From assembly GCA_034430115.1 (NCBI GenBank), contig DAOUFG010000021.1, positions 1 to 64,000 of the forward strand: a stretch of 64,000 bases of DNA, given 5' to 3'. Each line of letters starts with the position of its first letter. Position 1 is the stretch's first letter. The notes under the pieces were generated by a model. It was not told where the DNA came from. It made no database searches and worked only from the letters and a program-made list of their open reading frames with translations. The translations under genes and the position numbers were made by a program. Of this stretch, positions 41,275 through 50,210 are shown piece by piece. Source of the DNA: CAIXPS01 sp034430115. GTDB taxonomy: Bacteria; Chloroflexota; Anaerolineae; J036; Brachytrichaceae.

Positions 41275-42210
41275 TCACTGGATGCCATCCAGCGCATCCA
41301 CGACGAAAGCATCCATATTCCCCTTATTCGGGCGGCACTTTTCACCCAACGCCAGGATACGCGGCACACAAGTGAAGCCCATGTTGACGCTCATTTGAAC
41401 GTAATCGGGCCGCGAGACCCGTTCGCCGGCCAGGATGCCGACGATGCCTCTGATGATGCAATCTTCCAGCGCGTGACACTGGCTTGCCATGGAAAGATCG
41501 TGCATGTAGCCGATTTCCAGCATCTTGGAGGTATCGACATACCTATCGATGCCGTTCTTACCGAGCAGGCGCATCAACAGGTCGCGTTTATGGGCAAAGA
41601 AGATGTGAAAGTATTCATGCAGAAGCGCCGTTTCAGAAAACGTCGTTGCGATGATGTAGAGCGTTGAATCTGTGAAAGCAAAATCGGCCAGGTATGGCGA
41701 TTGCAGCAGATTCGGGGCAAAGACCAACGCCACGTCGGTAGCAAACCCATCTTTCAACAACAGTTCGTGCGTGGCGCTCACTTGCCGGCCTATTTCCGCG
41801 CTCCTCTTTTCGGCAAGCGCGCGATATGCCCCCCAGAGGTCCTCGAATTGCCGCGTCGCTTCTATTTGCGCCACCATGTGACTAAGCTGTGAAATCCATC
41901 CAGCAAAAGCCGGGTCATTACAGCTTGGAGAGCCACAGCCGTTTAGAAATCGCAAAAAATCGGACGCTGGTTTCCCCAGAAAGAAACATGCTGCTGAGAT
42001 GTCCGATCCTCTGGGATAGTAGGGGTTCACCTCAATTTGATTCGTCTTTGCCTGTGCGAAATACGCGCGGATATTTTCAGGCAAATCGATTGAACGGATG
42101 CGCTCGTAGAGGCGTTTGATTTCTACGTCGCGCAAATCCGTCAATGAATAGCCGCTAGCGATCAACCCGCAATAAGACGCAAAGAGAGGTTTGCTTATTT
42201 CGACGCACAT
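41275..42210 (-). CDS. HExxH protein, putative zinc metallopeptidase
   Basis: 311 residues. ALLHEYFHIFF carries the HExxH zinc motif (H198, E199, H202). A later CHALEDCIIRG glutamate about 60 residues on could be the third ligand, as in gluzincins. No signal peptide. I do not recognise the family. The ATG follows the TAG stop of the sialidase without a gap (TAGATG), and the shared AGGGGATTAG repeat arm may serve as its ribosome site. Co-transcription with the sialidase is likely. Peptidase activity is inferred from the motif alone. Confidence 0.65.
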   Translation of the reverse strand: MCVEISKPLFASYCGLIASGYSLTDLRDVEIKRLYERIRSIDLPENIRAYFAQAKTNQIEVNPYYPRGSDISAACFFLGKPASDFLRFLNGCGSPSCNDPAFAGWISQLSHMVAQIEATRQFEDLWGAYRALAEKRSAEIGRQVSATHELLLKDGFATDVALVFAPNLLQSPYLADFAFTDSTLYIIATTFSETALLHEYFHIFFAHKRDLLMRLLGKNGIDRYVDTSKMLEIGYMHDLSMASQCHALEDCIIRGIVGILAGERVSRPDYVQMSVNMGFTCVPRILALGEKCRPNKGNMDAFVVDALDGIQ

Positions 42211-43266
42211 CTAATCCCCTACTCCCATCTCCCCCACCCCAAACTGCGCCAGCACGATGCGCTCGTAGGGATGTTCCTCGCCCGCCTCATACAGGCATGC
42301 GATGCGCCGGTCGGGCAACACGGCCAGGTCCGAATAGGCGCTCGGGCCGGTATGCAGCACCACCTGGCCCAACCACGATTTGCCATCATCGAGGCTCATG
42401 CGCACCGTCAGCGCCTCGCGCGAGGTGGGGCTTGCCGGGTTGGAAAAGAGCAGCCTGCCCCAGGCATAACGCCGCAGGCTGGCCTGGCAGATCGGCTCGA
42501 GCAGCACATCATCCAGATGCTGGTCTTGCCAGGTTTCCCCGCCGTCGGCACTATAGGCCACCTGGCGCGCATGTAGGTCTGGGTCATAGTTGCGCATGTT
42601 CAACATCAGCCGACCATCGGCCAGTTCGGCCACCTGGCATTCATTCACCTGGTCACGCGGAGTGCTGCCGCCCAGGCGCCACGTCGCACCGTGATCGTCG
42701 CTATAGATCACGTGCGAATGGTAGCGCTGGGTGACGGCTTCGATGTGGTCACACGGCACCACCAACCGCCCGGCATGCGGGCCACGCTCGATCTGAACCC
42801 CCGCGCCGGGGCCGGTGGCGTACCAGGTCCAATCTGGCCGCTTCACGGCGGGCGTGATCTCGCCGGGTTCGTCCCAGGTGAGGCCGTCATCGGCGGAGCA
42901 GGTGACGAAGACGCGGCGCGTGTCGAGGCTGGTCTGCTGGATGATTTGCGCTTCGCCATCGTCGGCGCGGTTCCACGTCATGAGCAGCCACAACATGCTG
43001 GTCTGATAGTCCACCAGCGGACATGGGTTGCCGCAGGTGCTGTTGTCGCGATGCCAGATGACCTGTTGCTCGCCCCAAGTAGCGCCGCCGTCGGTGGAGC
43101 GTTTCATCAAGAGGTCGATATCGCCGTTGTCGGCCTGCGCGTACCGGCGGCCTTCGCAAAAGGCGACCAGCGTCCCGCGCGGGCTGACGATCAGGGCGGG
43201 GATGCGGTAGGTGTGATAGCCGTCCCGGCCGCTCTGCCAGAGCGTGATGTGCTGCAAATCTGCCAT
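42211..43266 (-). CDS. Exo-alpha-sialidase-like protein (GH33/BNR)
   Basis: 351 residues, six-bladed propeller type. YRIPALI is the arginine-containing RIP motif at the N-terminus. Five Asp boxes are visible: STDGGATW, SADDGLTW, SDDHGATW, SADGGETW and SLDDGKSW. NECQVAEL and SAYSDLAVL match the catalytic glutamate and tyrosine regions. Sialidases release terminal sialic acids from glycans. No signal peptide is present, so the substrate would be imported. The last residues GVGEMGVGD and the TAG stop lie in a GGGAGTAGGGGATTAG repeat arm. The gene starts the two-gene unit with the HExxH protein. Confidence 0.87.
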   Translation of the reverse strand: MADLQHITLWQSGRDGYHTYRIPALIVSPRGTLVAFCEGRRYAQADNGDIDLLMKRSTDGGATWGEQQVIWHRDNSTCGNPCPLVDYQTSMLWLLMTWNRADDGEAQIIQQTSLDTRRVFVTCSADDGLTWDEPGEITPAVKRPDWTWYATGPGAGVQIERGPHAGRLVVPCDHIEAVTQRYHSHVIYSDDHGATWRLGGSTPRDQVNECQVAELADGRLMLNMRNYDPDLHARQVAYSADGGETWQDQHLDDVLLEPICQASLRRYAWGRLLFSNPASPTSREALTVRMSLDDGKSWLGQVVLHTGPSAYSDLAVLPDRRIACLYEAGEEHPYERIVLAQFGVGEMGVGD

Positions 43267-43336
43267 GAATAATCCTCCGAATGGGGTGTGCCCAGATACT
43301 CCTGTGATTGTAGGCCGCCGGCACCTATGTGGGTCC

Positions 43337-43342
43337 TATAAT
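43337..43342 (+). promoter_or_regulatory. -10 box TATAAT of the PNPOx-like gene
   Basis: A perfect TATAAT, 31 bases before the ATG at 43374. No convincing -35 was found at the usual distance. Confidence 0.45.
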
Positions 43343-43373
43343 GACAAAAGGTCGTTGAACAAAGGAGAATCTT

Positions 43374-43739
43374 ATGGCAAAACTTTCTGAAGAAGCCAAA
43401 CAACTCATTCAAGTGACACACCCCGGCATGGTGGCAACTGCCGACAAGAGCGGCATGCCCAATGTCTCACCCAAAGGCTCGTTCCAGGTGATGGACGACG
43501 AACACGTCGCCTTCGCGAACGTTCACTCGCCGCGCAGCATGGCGAACATCGCCGAGAATCCGCAGGTTTCGGCCATCGTGTTCGACCCAGCCACCCGCCA
43601 CGGCTGCCGCGTGTGGGGCAAGGCCCAGGTGCTCACCAGTGGTGACGTGTTTGACCACATGACTGCCGCCCTGGCCGCACGCAATATGAAAGCCACCGAC
43701 GTGGTGGTGATCAGCGTCGATCAGTTCGCGACGTTCTAG
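43374..43739 (+). CDS. Pyridoxamine-phosphate-oxidase-fold flavoprotein
   Basis: 121 residues with an AAAGGAG site before the ATG. Split-barrel fold pattern: VATADKSGMPNVSPKG, VAFANVHSPRSMANIAENPQVSAIVFD, GCRVWGKAQVLTSG. Members bind FMN or F420 and reduce varied substrates; the role here is unknown. It is a single gene, convergent with the broken TPR gene. Confidence 0.85.
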   Translation: MAKLSEEAKQLIQVTHPGMVATADKSGMPNVSPKGSFQVMDDEHVAFANVHSPRSMANIAENPQVSAIVFDPATRHGCRVWGKAQVLTSGDVFDHMTAALAARNMKATDVVVISVDQFATF

Positions 43740-43749
43740 CAAGGGATAG

Positions 43750-43790
43750 ACCTCCGGGGAGCACTACCTCCAGTGCAGAACCCCGGAGGT
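43750..43790. terminator. Two-way hairpin between convergent genes
   Basis: ACCTCCGGGG (43750-43759) pairs with CCCCGGAGGT (43781-43790), with an inner GCACT/AGTGC pair. Downstream GTGTCATTTT gives a partial T-run for the plus strand. Confidence 0.65.
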
Positions 43791-43799
43791 GTGTCATTT

Positions 43800-45081
43800 T
43801 CAAGCAGGCATCTGGCCGAGATCATCCAGTCGCTTTTGAACCCGGACACACTCGTCCGACCTATCAAGCGCCCGAAAGATCACCAGCGCTTCACGTAGCT
43901 GCTCTACTGCACGGTCACGTTGACCTTGCACAAGAGACATCTCCGCATAGTGGCACCTCACCTGCGCACTCAAGAAGCCACTATCCGACGTCTTTTGGTA
44001 ACAAACCAATGCCTGTTCAAAGCTCTCGGCAGATGCACCCCAATCCTGCAGGGCCGCTCTCACCCTACCATTCACATCATGCGCATGAGCCAGGTCATCC
44101 TGGTCTTCGGTACCCTTCGAGTACTTGAGCGCCTTTTCGATAAATTCGCAAGCGGCTGCGGTCTTCCCAAGCGTAAGATTCGCAAGCGCCAGGTCTGCGT
44201 AGGTATACCCAATGCCCCATACAGCGCCCACCTGTTCCGAAAGGGCAATGGCGCGGGTTAGCTCCCCTTCTGCCGCTTGTGATTGGCCCAAGGCAATCAG
44301 CACATTGCCTTTCGTTGCCCGAGCATAAGCGAGCGCATCCAGGTCACCGATTTGTTCGGCCAGGCGCATGCCTTTATCTACGTAGGTCATGCTCTGCGCA
44401 TATTTTGCGACGTCGGTATACGCATCGGCGATATTCATCAATAACGTCGACTGAAGCCCCAGGTCATTGATGCGTTCGGCGATTTTCAGTCCCTCTTGAT
44501 ATGCGTCAATGCAATCCGGGTAGCTGAGGGCAGTTCCCAACCAGTTGTAGGCCCGCGAAACGGCTCGCAACAGCGAATCCGTTTGGGGGAGAACGGCGGT
44601 CTTGGCCAATGCCGCGCGGATGGTGTGGACTGCGAGTTCGTTGTTGCCTGCGTGCGCTTCAAGAAAGCCACGTCCCGCCTCCAGCCGAAAGTGGATCTCG
44701 CCATAGGGAACAGCGCTATCCGCCAATGCCCGTTCCCCCTCTTCGATGATCTGCCTGCCTTCGTCTACCTGGCCCAAGTACCAACAGGTGTCGGAAAGGC
44801 CATCACAGGCTTCGGCGGCCTGGATGGGTGAGCGGCAGATAGCCGGAATCCTCCGTCTTGCCGCTGCAGTTGCTGCGTCCCACCAGGACAGCCCCATGCT
44901 CTTCCAATACCTGGGAGAGGAAGCGTTCCACCAGGGCGGTCTTGCCAACTCCGAACTCCCCACTAACGAAGCCGAACCGGAGCTGCTGCGCCTGCAAAGT
45001 AGAGCGCCACAGCTTGTGCAATTCTCCCAACTGAGCCTCGCGCCCGACGAAAGGTTTGGCGACCTGAGATGTGGTGTTCAT
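43800..45081 (-). pseudogene. AAA ATPase-TPR regulator gene with internal deletion and frameshift
   Basis: Two frames hold pieces of one protein type. From 45081 the first encodes PFVGREAQLGELHKLWR, a Walker A FGVGKTAL and GRSNCSGKTEDSGYLPL, then goes out of frame at about 44840 and stops at 44803. In another frame, AAEACDGLSDTCWYLGQVDEG onward gives about 340 residues of tetratricopeptide repeats. In relatives a complete ATPase core of several hundred residues joins these parts, so Walker B and the rest have been deleted at about 44840. The TPR part alone might still be made from an internal start, but nothing supports that. Confidence 0.72.
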
Positions 45082-45155
45082 GATAGATTTTTAATCATGG
45101 GCATGACCTATTGGTCACGTCGTAGTGGCCGGTACGCCCTCTTTATAACTCAACC

Positions 45156-45228
45156 TCACATAATCAGCCACCTATTTTTGCGAATTCTCACAAGATACTT
45201 CATAATGCAGAAAAACTTCACATAATCA
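45156..45228. promoter_or_regulatory. Duplicated word TCACATAATCA in a divergent gap
   Basis: Exact 11-base direct copies at 45156-45166 and 45218-45228, 62 bases apart, in the AT-rich 260-base gap between the minus-strand pseudogene and the plus-strand oxidoreductase. They could be regulator sites for the sugar operon. Nothing else is visible in the gap. Confidence 0.35.
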
Positions 45229-45341
45229 CCGACACACCACAATATGAATTTACAATAAAACTGCACTGTGAAGCAATTGAAACTTTAAATGCTTCGGAGC
45301 ACGTCAATTAGAGAAGCGCTAGCTTCCCGGAGGAAGTTCAC

Positions 45342-46484
45342 ATGGAGAAAGTTCGATTAGGCATGATCGGCTGCGGCATGGGCGCCAGTTGTCTATACGG
45401 GCCCTACTTCAAGTACCTCGAGAATGGCGAGTGCGTGGCGGTAATGGATATCGACCCGGCACGCGCTAGAGAGATTCAAATCCTCACGGGCTGCCCCAAG
45501 GTGTACACCCAGTTGGAACCGATGCTAGAAGATAAAGACATTGACGCGGTGATGATTTTGACACCCACTAACCTGCACGTACAGCAGGTAGAATTGGCAG
45601 CCCAGGCTGGCAAGCATGTCTACTGTGAGAAGCCAATGGCGCGCACAATCGAAGAGGCTGATCGCATGATCGATGCCTGTGCTCACAACAAGGTCAAATT
45701 ACAAGTGGCCTTCATGAAACGTTTCAATCCCTCGTTCTTGCGCGCTAAAGAGATCATCGACTCTGGCCGCTTGGGAGAAGTTTTCGAGATGCGCGCCGTG
45801 TGGGATAACGCACGCGCTCGCACGTCAGCAAAAGAAAACTACCGGCATCGGTTGCGCAGCGGCGGAGGGTTCTTGCAGGAAGATGGCTCGCACCCAATTG
45901 ACGTTTGCCGCTGGTGGATGGGTGATGTGGCCGAGGTTAGCGCCGAGGTCATGTTGGTAGCGGCCAACCGCTTCGAAAACGAAGATGTGGGAATGGTGGC
46001 GATGAAACACAAGAACGGCACCCTGAGCAGCTTGCACATCACCATGCTCACACATCGCACGGGAATGGAATCTTACGAGGTCTTTGGCACGAAGGGCACG
46101 CTTTACGTGCGCTGGCTCTTTCACAGTACTCATTCCATTGAGCCGGCTGTCATCGAGTTGCATGAGCACGCCGAGCATGTGACAGACCTCTCGCTTTCCA
46201 CTTCCTGGCGTGTAGAAGACGAACTAAAGATGCGCTGGCAATACTTGAACGAACTGCGTCATTTTTGTGATTGCGTCATCAACGATAAGTTCCCGTCCCC
46301 CGATGGGGCGGATGGGAGGGCAGTCGTAGAAATCATCAATGCAGCGTATACCTCTGCATTGGAAGACAGGAAAGTGAAACTGCCTTTGCAGATGTCACCC
46401 GATTACGAAGGCCTATTCACCAGCCTGCGCGCTCAATCTCGCTGGCAGATTAGCGATCAGGACGCCTGGTGGAGTCGCTATTGA
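45342..46484 (+). CDS. Gfo/Idh/MocA-family oxidoreductase
   Basis: 380 residues. N-terminal Rossmann domain starts LGMIGCGMGASCLYGPYF; the family signature CEKPMARTIEEAD is at about residues 94-106 (catalytic lysine). The C-terminal alpha/beta domain includes GGGFLQEDGSHPIDVCRWWMG. These enzymes oxidise or reduce sugars or inositols with NAD(P). GGAGGA lies seven bases before the ATG. It is 16 bases upstream of the GH51 gene on the same strand, so it probably processes the sugar that GH51 releases or a derivative. Confidence 0.9.
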   Translation: MEKVRLGMIGCGMGASCLYGPYFKYLENGECVAVMDIDPARAREIQILTGCPKVYTQLEPMLEDKDIDAVMILTPTNLHVQQVELAAQAGKHVYCEKPMARTIEEADRMIDACAHNKVKLQVAFMKRFNPSFLRAKEIIDSGRLGEVFEMRAVWDNARARTSAKENYRHRLRSGGGFLQEDGSHPIDVCRWWMGDVAEVSAEVMLVAANRFENEDVGMVAMKHKNGTLSSLHITMLTHRTGMESYEVFGTKGTLYVRWLFHSTHSIEPAVIELHEHAEHVTDLSLSTSWRVEDELKMRWQYLNELRHFCDCVINDKFPSPDGADGRAVVEIINAAYTSALEDRKVKLPLQMSPDYEGLFTSLRAQSRWQISDQDAWWSRY

Positions 46485-46500
46485 TTGAAGGAGCACTTGC

Positions 46501-48372
46501 ATGACGACGATCACGATCGACACGACGAAGCAGCACGGCACGATTTCACCCTTGTGGTTCGGCCATAACCTGGAACACACCCGCAGCGTGATGTGGCAGG
46601 GCCTGAGCGCTCAACGCCTGCGCAATCGCAAGTTCGCCGGCAAGCCCGAACGCACCGGCAACGCCATGCAGTGGTATCGCATCGGCCCGCGCGAGGTGTT
46701 CTTCGATCTTTCCGAGCCAGACGCCTACACCCGCCACGTGGACCCGCGCAGCCGGCGCACCAACGAGTTATCCGCGCAAAAGATTCAGTCCACCAGCGCC
46801 GAGGCGTGCGGCCTGGGCCAGCGCGACCTGCCGCTATATAAAGCCGAGACCTATGAATGCCGCCTGGTGCTGCGGGCCGACCGCGATTTGCGCGTGGAAG
46901 CGCGGCTCATGAGCGGCGCAGGCAACGACGTGTACGCCGCCGCACAGTGCGACGCCCACGCCGGTGATTGGCAAACGCACACCTTCACGTTCGTCATGCC
47001 GGTAAACGACCCGGCAGCGCGCCTGGAGATCACCTTCAGCGGACCGGGCACGCTGCTGCTCGGCGCGGCATCACTGCTACCGGCTGATCATTTCTACGGC
47101 ATGCGGCGCGACGTGATCGCCCTGCTCAATGAGATTCGCGTGCCCATCCTGCGCTGGCCGGGCGGCAACTTCGCCGGGGATTTTCGCTGGCAGGATGGTT
47201 TGCTGCCGGTGGATCAGCGCGGCCCACTGCTCAGTTACATGCCCGTGGAGTCGTTGCCGCATAGCGGCGGATACGACGATCACGACGTGGGCATCGACGA
47301 ATTTCTGGCGCTATGCCGTGAACTGGATGCCGAACCGTTCATCTCGGTGAACCTGGGCCACGAAGGGCCCGCAGAAGCCGCCGCGTGGGTGGAATATTGC
47401 AACGGCCCGGCGGATTCGGAGTGGGGCGCCAAGCGTGCCGCGCGCGGGCGGGCGGAACCCTACGGCGTGCGCTACTGGTCGGTGGGGAACGAGATGGGCT
47501 ATGGCCACATGGAAGGACCCAACACGCCGGCCGGGTACGCGGCAAAGGCACGCGCTACCGCACAGGCTATGCGCGCCAAAGACGCAACGCTCTTCCTGGT
47601 GTTGTCGGGGCTATACGACAAGGATAATGCGTGGTATAGCGAGTGCCTGGAACCTCTGGCCGGGCTGATTGACGGCGTGTCCGACCATCGTTACACCCCG
47701 CCGCTCACCACCTACCTCGACGAGGCGGGCCTGGCGGAGTGCCGGCGGCTCGCGGCAGAGCCCCTGGAAGCGCTCGCCCGGCTACGCCAGATCAGGCGTT
47801 ATATCGACGCGCACGTGCCGGGACGTAAGCCAGGCATCTCCTTCGACGAATGGAACGTCTGGTACGCCTGGTATCGCGATACCGGGGTAAACGAAGCGCT
47901 CCACACCGCCGGCATGCTGAACATGTTCGTGCGCGAGGCGTTACAACTGGGCCTGTGCATCGGCTGCTACTTTGAGCCGGTGAATGAAGGGGCCATCAAT
48001 GTCGCCCCAGACCATGCCTGGCTGACGGCCAGCGGGCAGGTGTTTGCGCTATTCGCCGCACACCACAACAACGCCTACGTCCCGCTCGACGGATGCGATG
48101 CGGACGTAGATGCCGCTGCATCGTTGGACCTGCCACACGGCAGGTTGATCGTTACGCTGGTGAATAAGGATCCATCCAGCGCGCACATGGTGAGCCTCCG
48201 GCTTGTGAACACCCTGCCGGGCGCGCGGGCAAGCGGGACTTTGCTATGCGCAGAGAGCTTCTTGCCCGGCTCCACATTCTCGCCAATTGGGCTCGCACCC
48301 ACGCTGGCAGCGGATGGCACCTGGACGCTGTCGTTGCCCGCCCTCAGCGTCGCCAAGCTTGAAATCTACTAA
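46501..48372 (+). CDS. Alpha-L-arabinofuranosidase-like glycoside hydrolase (GH51)
   Basis: 623 residues. An N-terminal segment ISPLWFGHNLEHTRSVMW, a beta-sandwich region to about residue 190, then the TIM barrel. LRWPGGNFAGDFRWQDGL is the GH51 barrel opening, YWSVGNEMGYGH holds the acid/base E331 and ISFDEWNVWYAW holds the nucleophile E450. A C-terminal beta domain follows. The enzyme cleaves terminal arabinofuranose from plant polysaccharide side chains. No signal peptide. GGAG lies nine bases before the ATG. Forms an operon with the Gfo/Idh gene. Confidence 0.9.
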   Translation: MTTITIDTTKQHGTISPLWFGHNLEHTRSVMWQGLSAQRLRNRKFAGKPERTGNAMQWYRIGPREVFFDLSEPDAYTRHVDPRSRRTNELSAQKIQSTSAEACGLGQRDLPLYKAETYECRLVLRADRDLRVEARLMSGAGNDVYAAAQCDAHAGDWQTHTFTFVMPVNDPAARLEITFSGPGTLLLGAASLLPADHFYGMRRDVIALLNEIRVPILRWPGGNFAGDFRWQDGLLPVDQRGPLLSYMPVESLPHSGGYDDHDVGIDEFLALCRELDAEPFISVNLGHEGPAEAAAWVEYCNGPADSEWGAKRAARGRAEPYGVRYWSVGNEMGYGHMEGPNTPAGYAAKARATAQAMRAKDATLFLVLSGLYDKDNAWYSECLEPLAGLIDGVSDHRYTPPLTTYLDEAGLAECRRLAAEPLEALARLRQIRRYIDAHVPGRKPGISFDEWNVWYAWYRDTGVNEALHTAGMLNMFVREALQLGLCIGCYFEPVNEGAINVAPDHAWLTASGQVFALFAAHHNNAYVPLDGCDADVDAAASLDLPHGRLIVTLVNKDPSSAHMVSLRLVNTLPGARASGTLLCAESFLPGSTFSPIGLAPTLAADGTWTLSLPALSVAKLEIY

Positions 48373-48427
48373 GAGGGCGCATGTCTCGAAAGGGTGAGCT
48401 TCTCTCTGAAGGATGAGCCTGCCAAAG

Positions 48428-48493
48428 GATCATGGTTCGACAAGCTCACCATGATCGCCCTGGGATAGGTAGGCGCAGGTTTCATACCTGTGC
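48428..48493. repeat. Two short hairpins in the 394-base gap after GH51
   Basis: GATCATGGT (48428-48436) pairs with ACCATGATC (48448-48456) around TCGACAAGCTC, and GCGCAGGT (48473-48480) pairs with ACCTGTGC (48486-48493). These are common types of dispersed bacterial palindrome. The remaining gap to 48766 is AT-rich and holds no gene that I can support. Confidence 0.6.
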
Positions 48494-48714
48494 AGTGACG
48501 AGTCCGCGCCAGCCATTGTTCTTCCTCTCCTCCCCCTCTCAACGTCTGCTCCCCTCGCCAGCGGCCCATAAATCCGTGTGCTACTAATCATGTTCGCTAG
48601 TACAAATTTGATAGCGAATTCCCGACCGCGCAAGATGCAGCACATATATCTATCAGCCCACTCACATAAATAACCTCACAGCAATAAATCCACCTAATAC
48701 ATTCCATTCGATAA

Positions 48715-48720
48715 TATAAT
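48715..48720 (+). promoter_or_regulatory. -10 box TATAAT of the exported nuclease-like gene
   Basis: A perfect TATAAT in an AT-rich run 46 bases before the ATG at 48767. No good -35 was seen. Confidence 0.4.
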
Positions 48721-48766
48721 ATAGCCATGCCCCAGCGGGAAAGATCAAACAATGAAGGGGGATTTT

Positions 48767-49849
48767 ATGAGGACACATCGTTCATTCTTGCTTTCTCTTT
48801 TGCCTGTCTTGCTGGCTGTTTTCCTCTCGGTACCCAGCCCGATATTCGCCCGGCCGGCCAACCTTGAAGCGATTGCGGCGGCCAATCTACCCGCCGGGGA
48901 CGACGCAATCGTTTCACGCGTGGTCAGCGGCGATACAATTGAGGTGAAGATACAAGGCATTGGGTTCACCATCGGCTACCTGGGCATCGACGCGCCGAAC
49001 ATGGCCACCGTCGCCGCAAAAGCGGAGTGCTATGCCGCCCAGGCGACTGCGTTCAACACACGCCTGGTAAGCCGGCAAACCCTGCGCGTCGAGCGCGAGG
49101 TAAGCGACTTTGAAGCCAATGGCTCCGGGCGGTTGATGCGTTGGGTGTTCCTTTCCGATGGTCGCCTGGTGAACGAAGAGATGGTAAAAGCCGGCTATGC
49201 GTTGGCGAGCAACGTCGCGCCGGACCAAAAGTACATGGCCCGCTTGCTTGCCGCACAGCAAGTCGCGCAAGAGGCCAAACTGGGCATGTGGAGCGCCTGC
49301 CCGTCGCTCGTGCCTCAAACACAGTTCGTCACGCCTGTGGCAGAGGCCCCTGCGAACAACCCCAGCCCAACACCCGGCGCCTGTCCCAGCGCGGAGGTGT
49401 GCATCACCTCCCCAGCCGACGGCACCAGCGTCTACCCAGGCACGGTGGTGGTATTCCAGGGCACCGCGAAAAATAAGGCTTTTGCGCGTTACCAGTTCCT
49501 GGCCGGCAACGGCACAACCTGGGGCCACATCGCCGACTTCACGAAACCCGTGTCGAACGGGACACTGATGGCGTTCCATACCGATACGGTATCGCCCGGC
49601 ACCTACACGATCCGAATGCAAATCATCGACTCGACCGGCAACGTGATAGCGGATAAGGCCGAGATCACCCTCACGATTGGTTGGGGAACTCAGAGCTATA
49701 CGCCGGTGCCGGTGCAACCCAGCAGCGAGAGCAGCGCAACGGCAAAGCAATGTTGCAAGATATGCACCACAGGCAAGGCATGCGGAAATAGCTGCATCTC
49801 ACGCCGATACACCTGCCACCAATCGCCGGGCTGCGCCTGCGACGGCTGA
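48767..49849 (+). CDS. Exported thermonuclease-fold (SNase-like) protein with Cys-rich tail
   Basis: 360 residues from ATG 48767, chosen because AAGGGGG lies five bases upstream. Signal peptide about 1-27 (LLSLLPVLLAVFLSVPSPIFA). Residues about 45-180 have the thermonuclease layout: VVSGDTIEVKIQG, YLGIDAPNM, SGRLMRWVFLSDGRLVNEEMVKAGYA and AKLGMWSACP. The catalytic arginine before the IDAP segment and the glutamate after it are replaced (G and N), so activity is doubtful. Then an Ig-like domain (about 205-300) and a compact C-terminal cysteine module, CCKICTTGKACGNSCISR plus CHQSPGCACDG, common at the end of exported SNase proteins. Confidence 0.82.
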   Translation: MRTHRSFLLSLLPVLLAVFLSVPSPIFARPANLEAIAAANLPAGDDAIVSRVVSGDTIEVKIQGIGFTIGYLGIDAPNMATVAAKAECYAAQATAFNTRLVSRQTLRVEREVSDFEANGSGRLMRWVFLSDGRLVNEEMVKAGYALASNVAPDQKYMARLLAAQQVAQEAKLGMWSACPSLVPQTQFVTPVAEAPANNPSPTPGACPSAEVCITSPADGTSVYPGTVVVFQGTAKNKAFARYQFLAGNGTTWGHIADFTKPVSNGTLMAFHTDTVSPGTYTIRMQIIDSTGNVIADKAEITLTIGWGTQSYTPVPVQPSSESSATAKQCCKICTTGKACGNSCISRRYTCHQSPGCACDG

Positions 49850-50036
49850 TAGGGCTTCATGCGAGCGTGAAACCTATTTCTTGCAAGTTTAAGCAAGAGA
49901 TAAGTGATGAAAGGTCTGAGAGGGATTTTAGACTTCAGCCGGTTATTGAATCGCCAATGAGTGAACAGGCAGTGCGCCAGTCACAACCCTTTGCGCCGTG
50001 TGATGCCATTGAAAGATAAAACACATATGATCTCTG

Positions 50037-50076
50037 CCTCTCCCCCAAGCTCTGTACGCAACGCTTGGGGGAGAGG
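50037..50076. terminator. 14-bp perfect hairpin
   Basis: CCTCTCCCCCAAGC (50037-50050) pairs with GCTTGGGGGAGAGG (50063-50076), followed by TTTGTTG. It lies in the 361-base gap between convergent genes and could stop plus-strand transcripts. Confidence 0.65.
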
Positions 50077-50112
50077 TTTGTTGTGGAATCGTCCTTACAG
50101 ACTCTTGCTTTC

Positions 50113-50170
50113 ATTCGCGAATCACTCCAGGGACAAACCTCGCATCTCATTCGCGTGGATTCGCGGATGT
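50113..50170. repeat. CATTCGCGAATC-type repeats
   Basis: TTCGCGAATCACTCC, CATTCGCGTGGATTCGCGGA and CTATTCGCGACC are related words of the same family seen at 13032-13100 and 40167-40190. No gene is visible in 49850-50210. Confidence 0.5.
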
Positions 50171-50210
50171 CCTGCTGCCAGTGAGAGACTCACGCCCTAT
50201 TCGCGACCGA

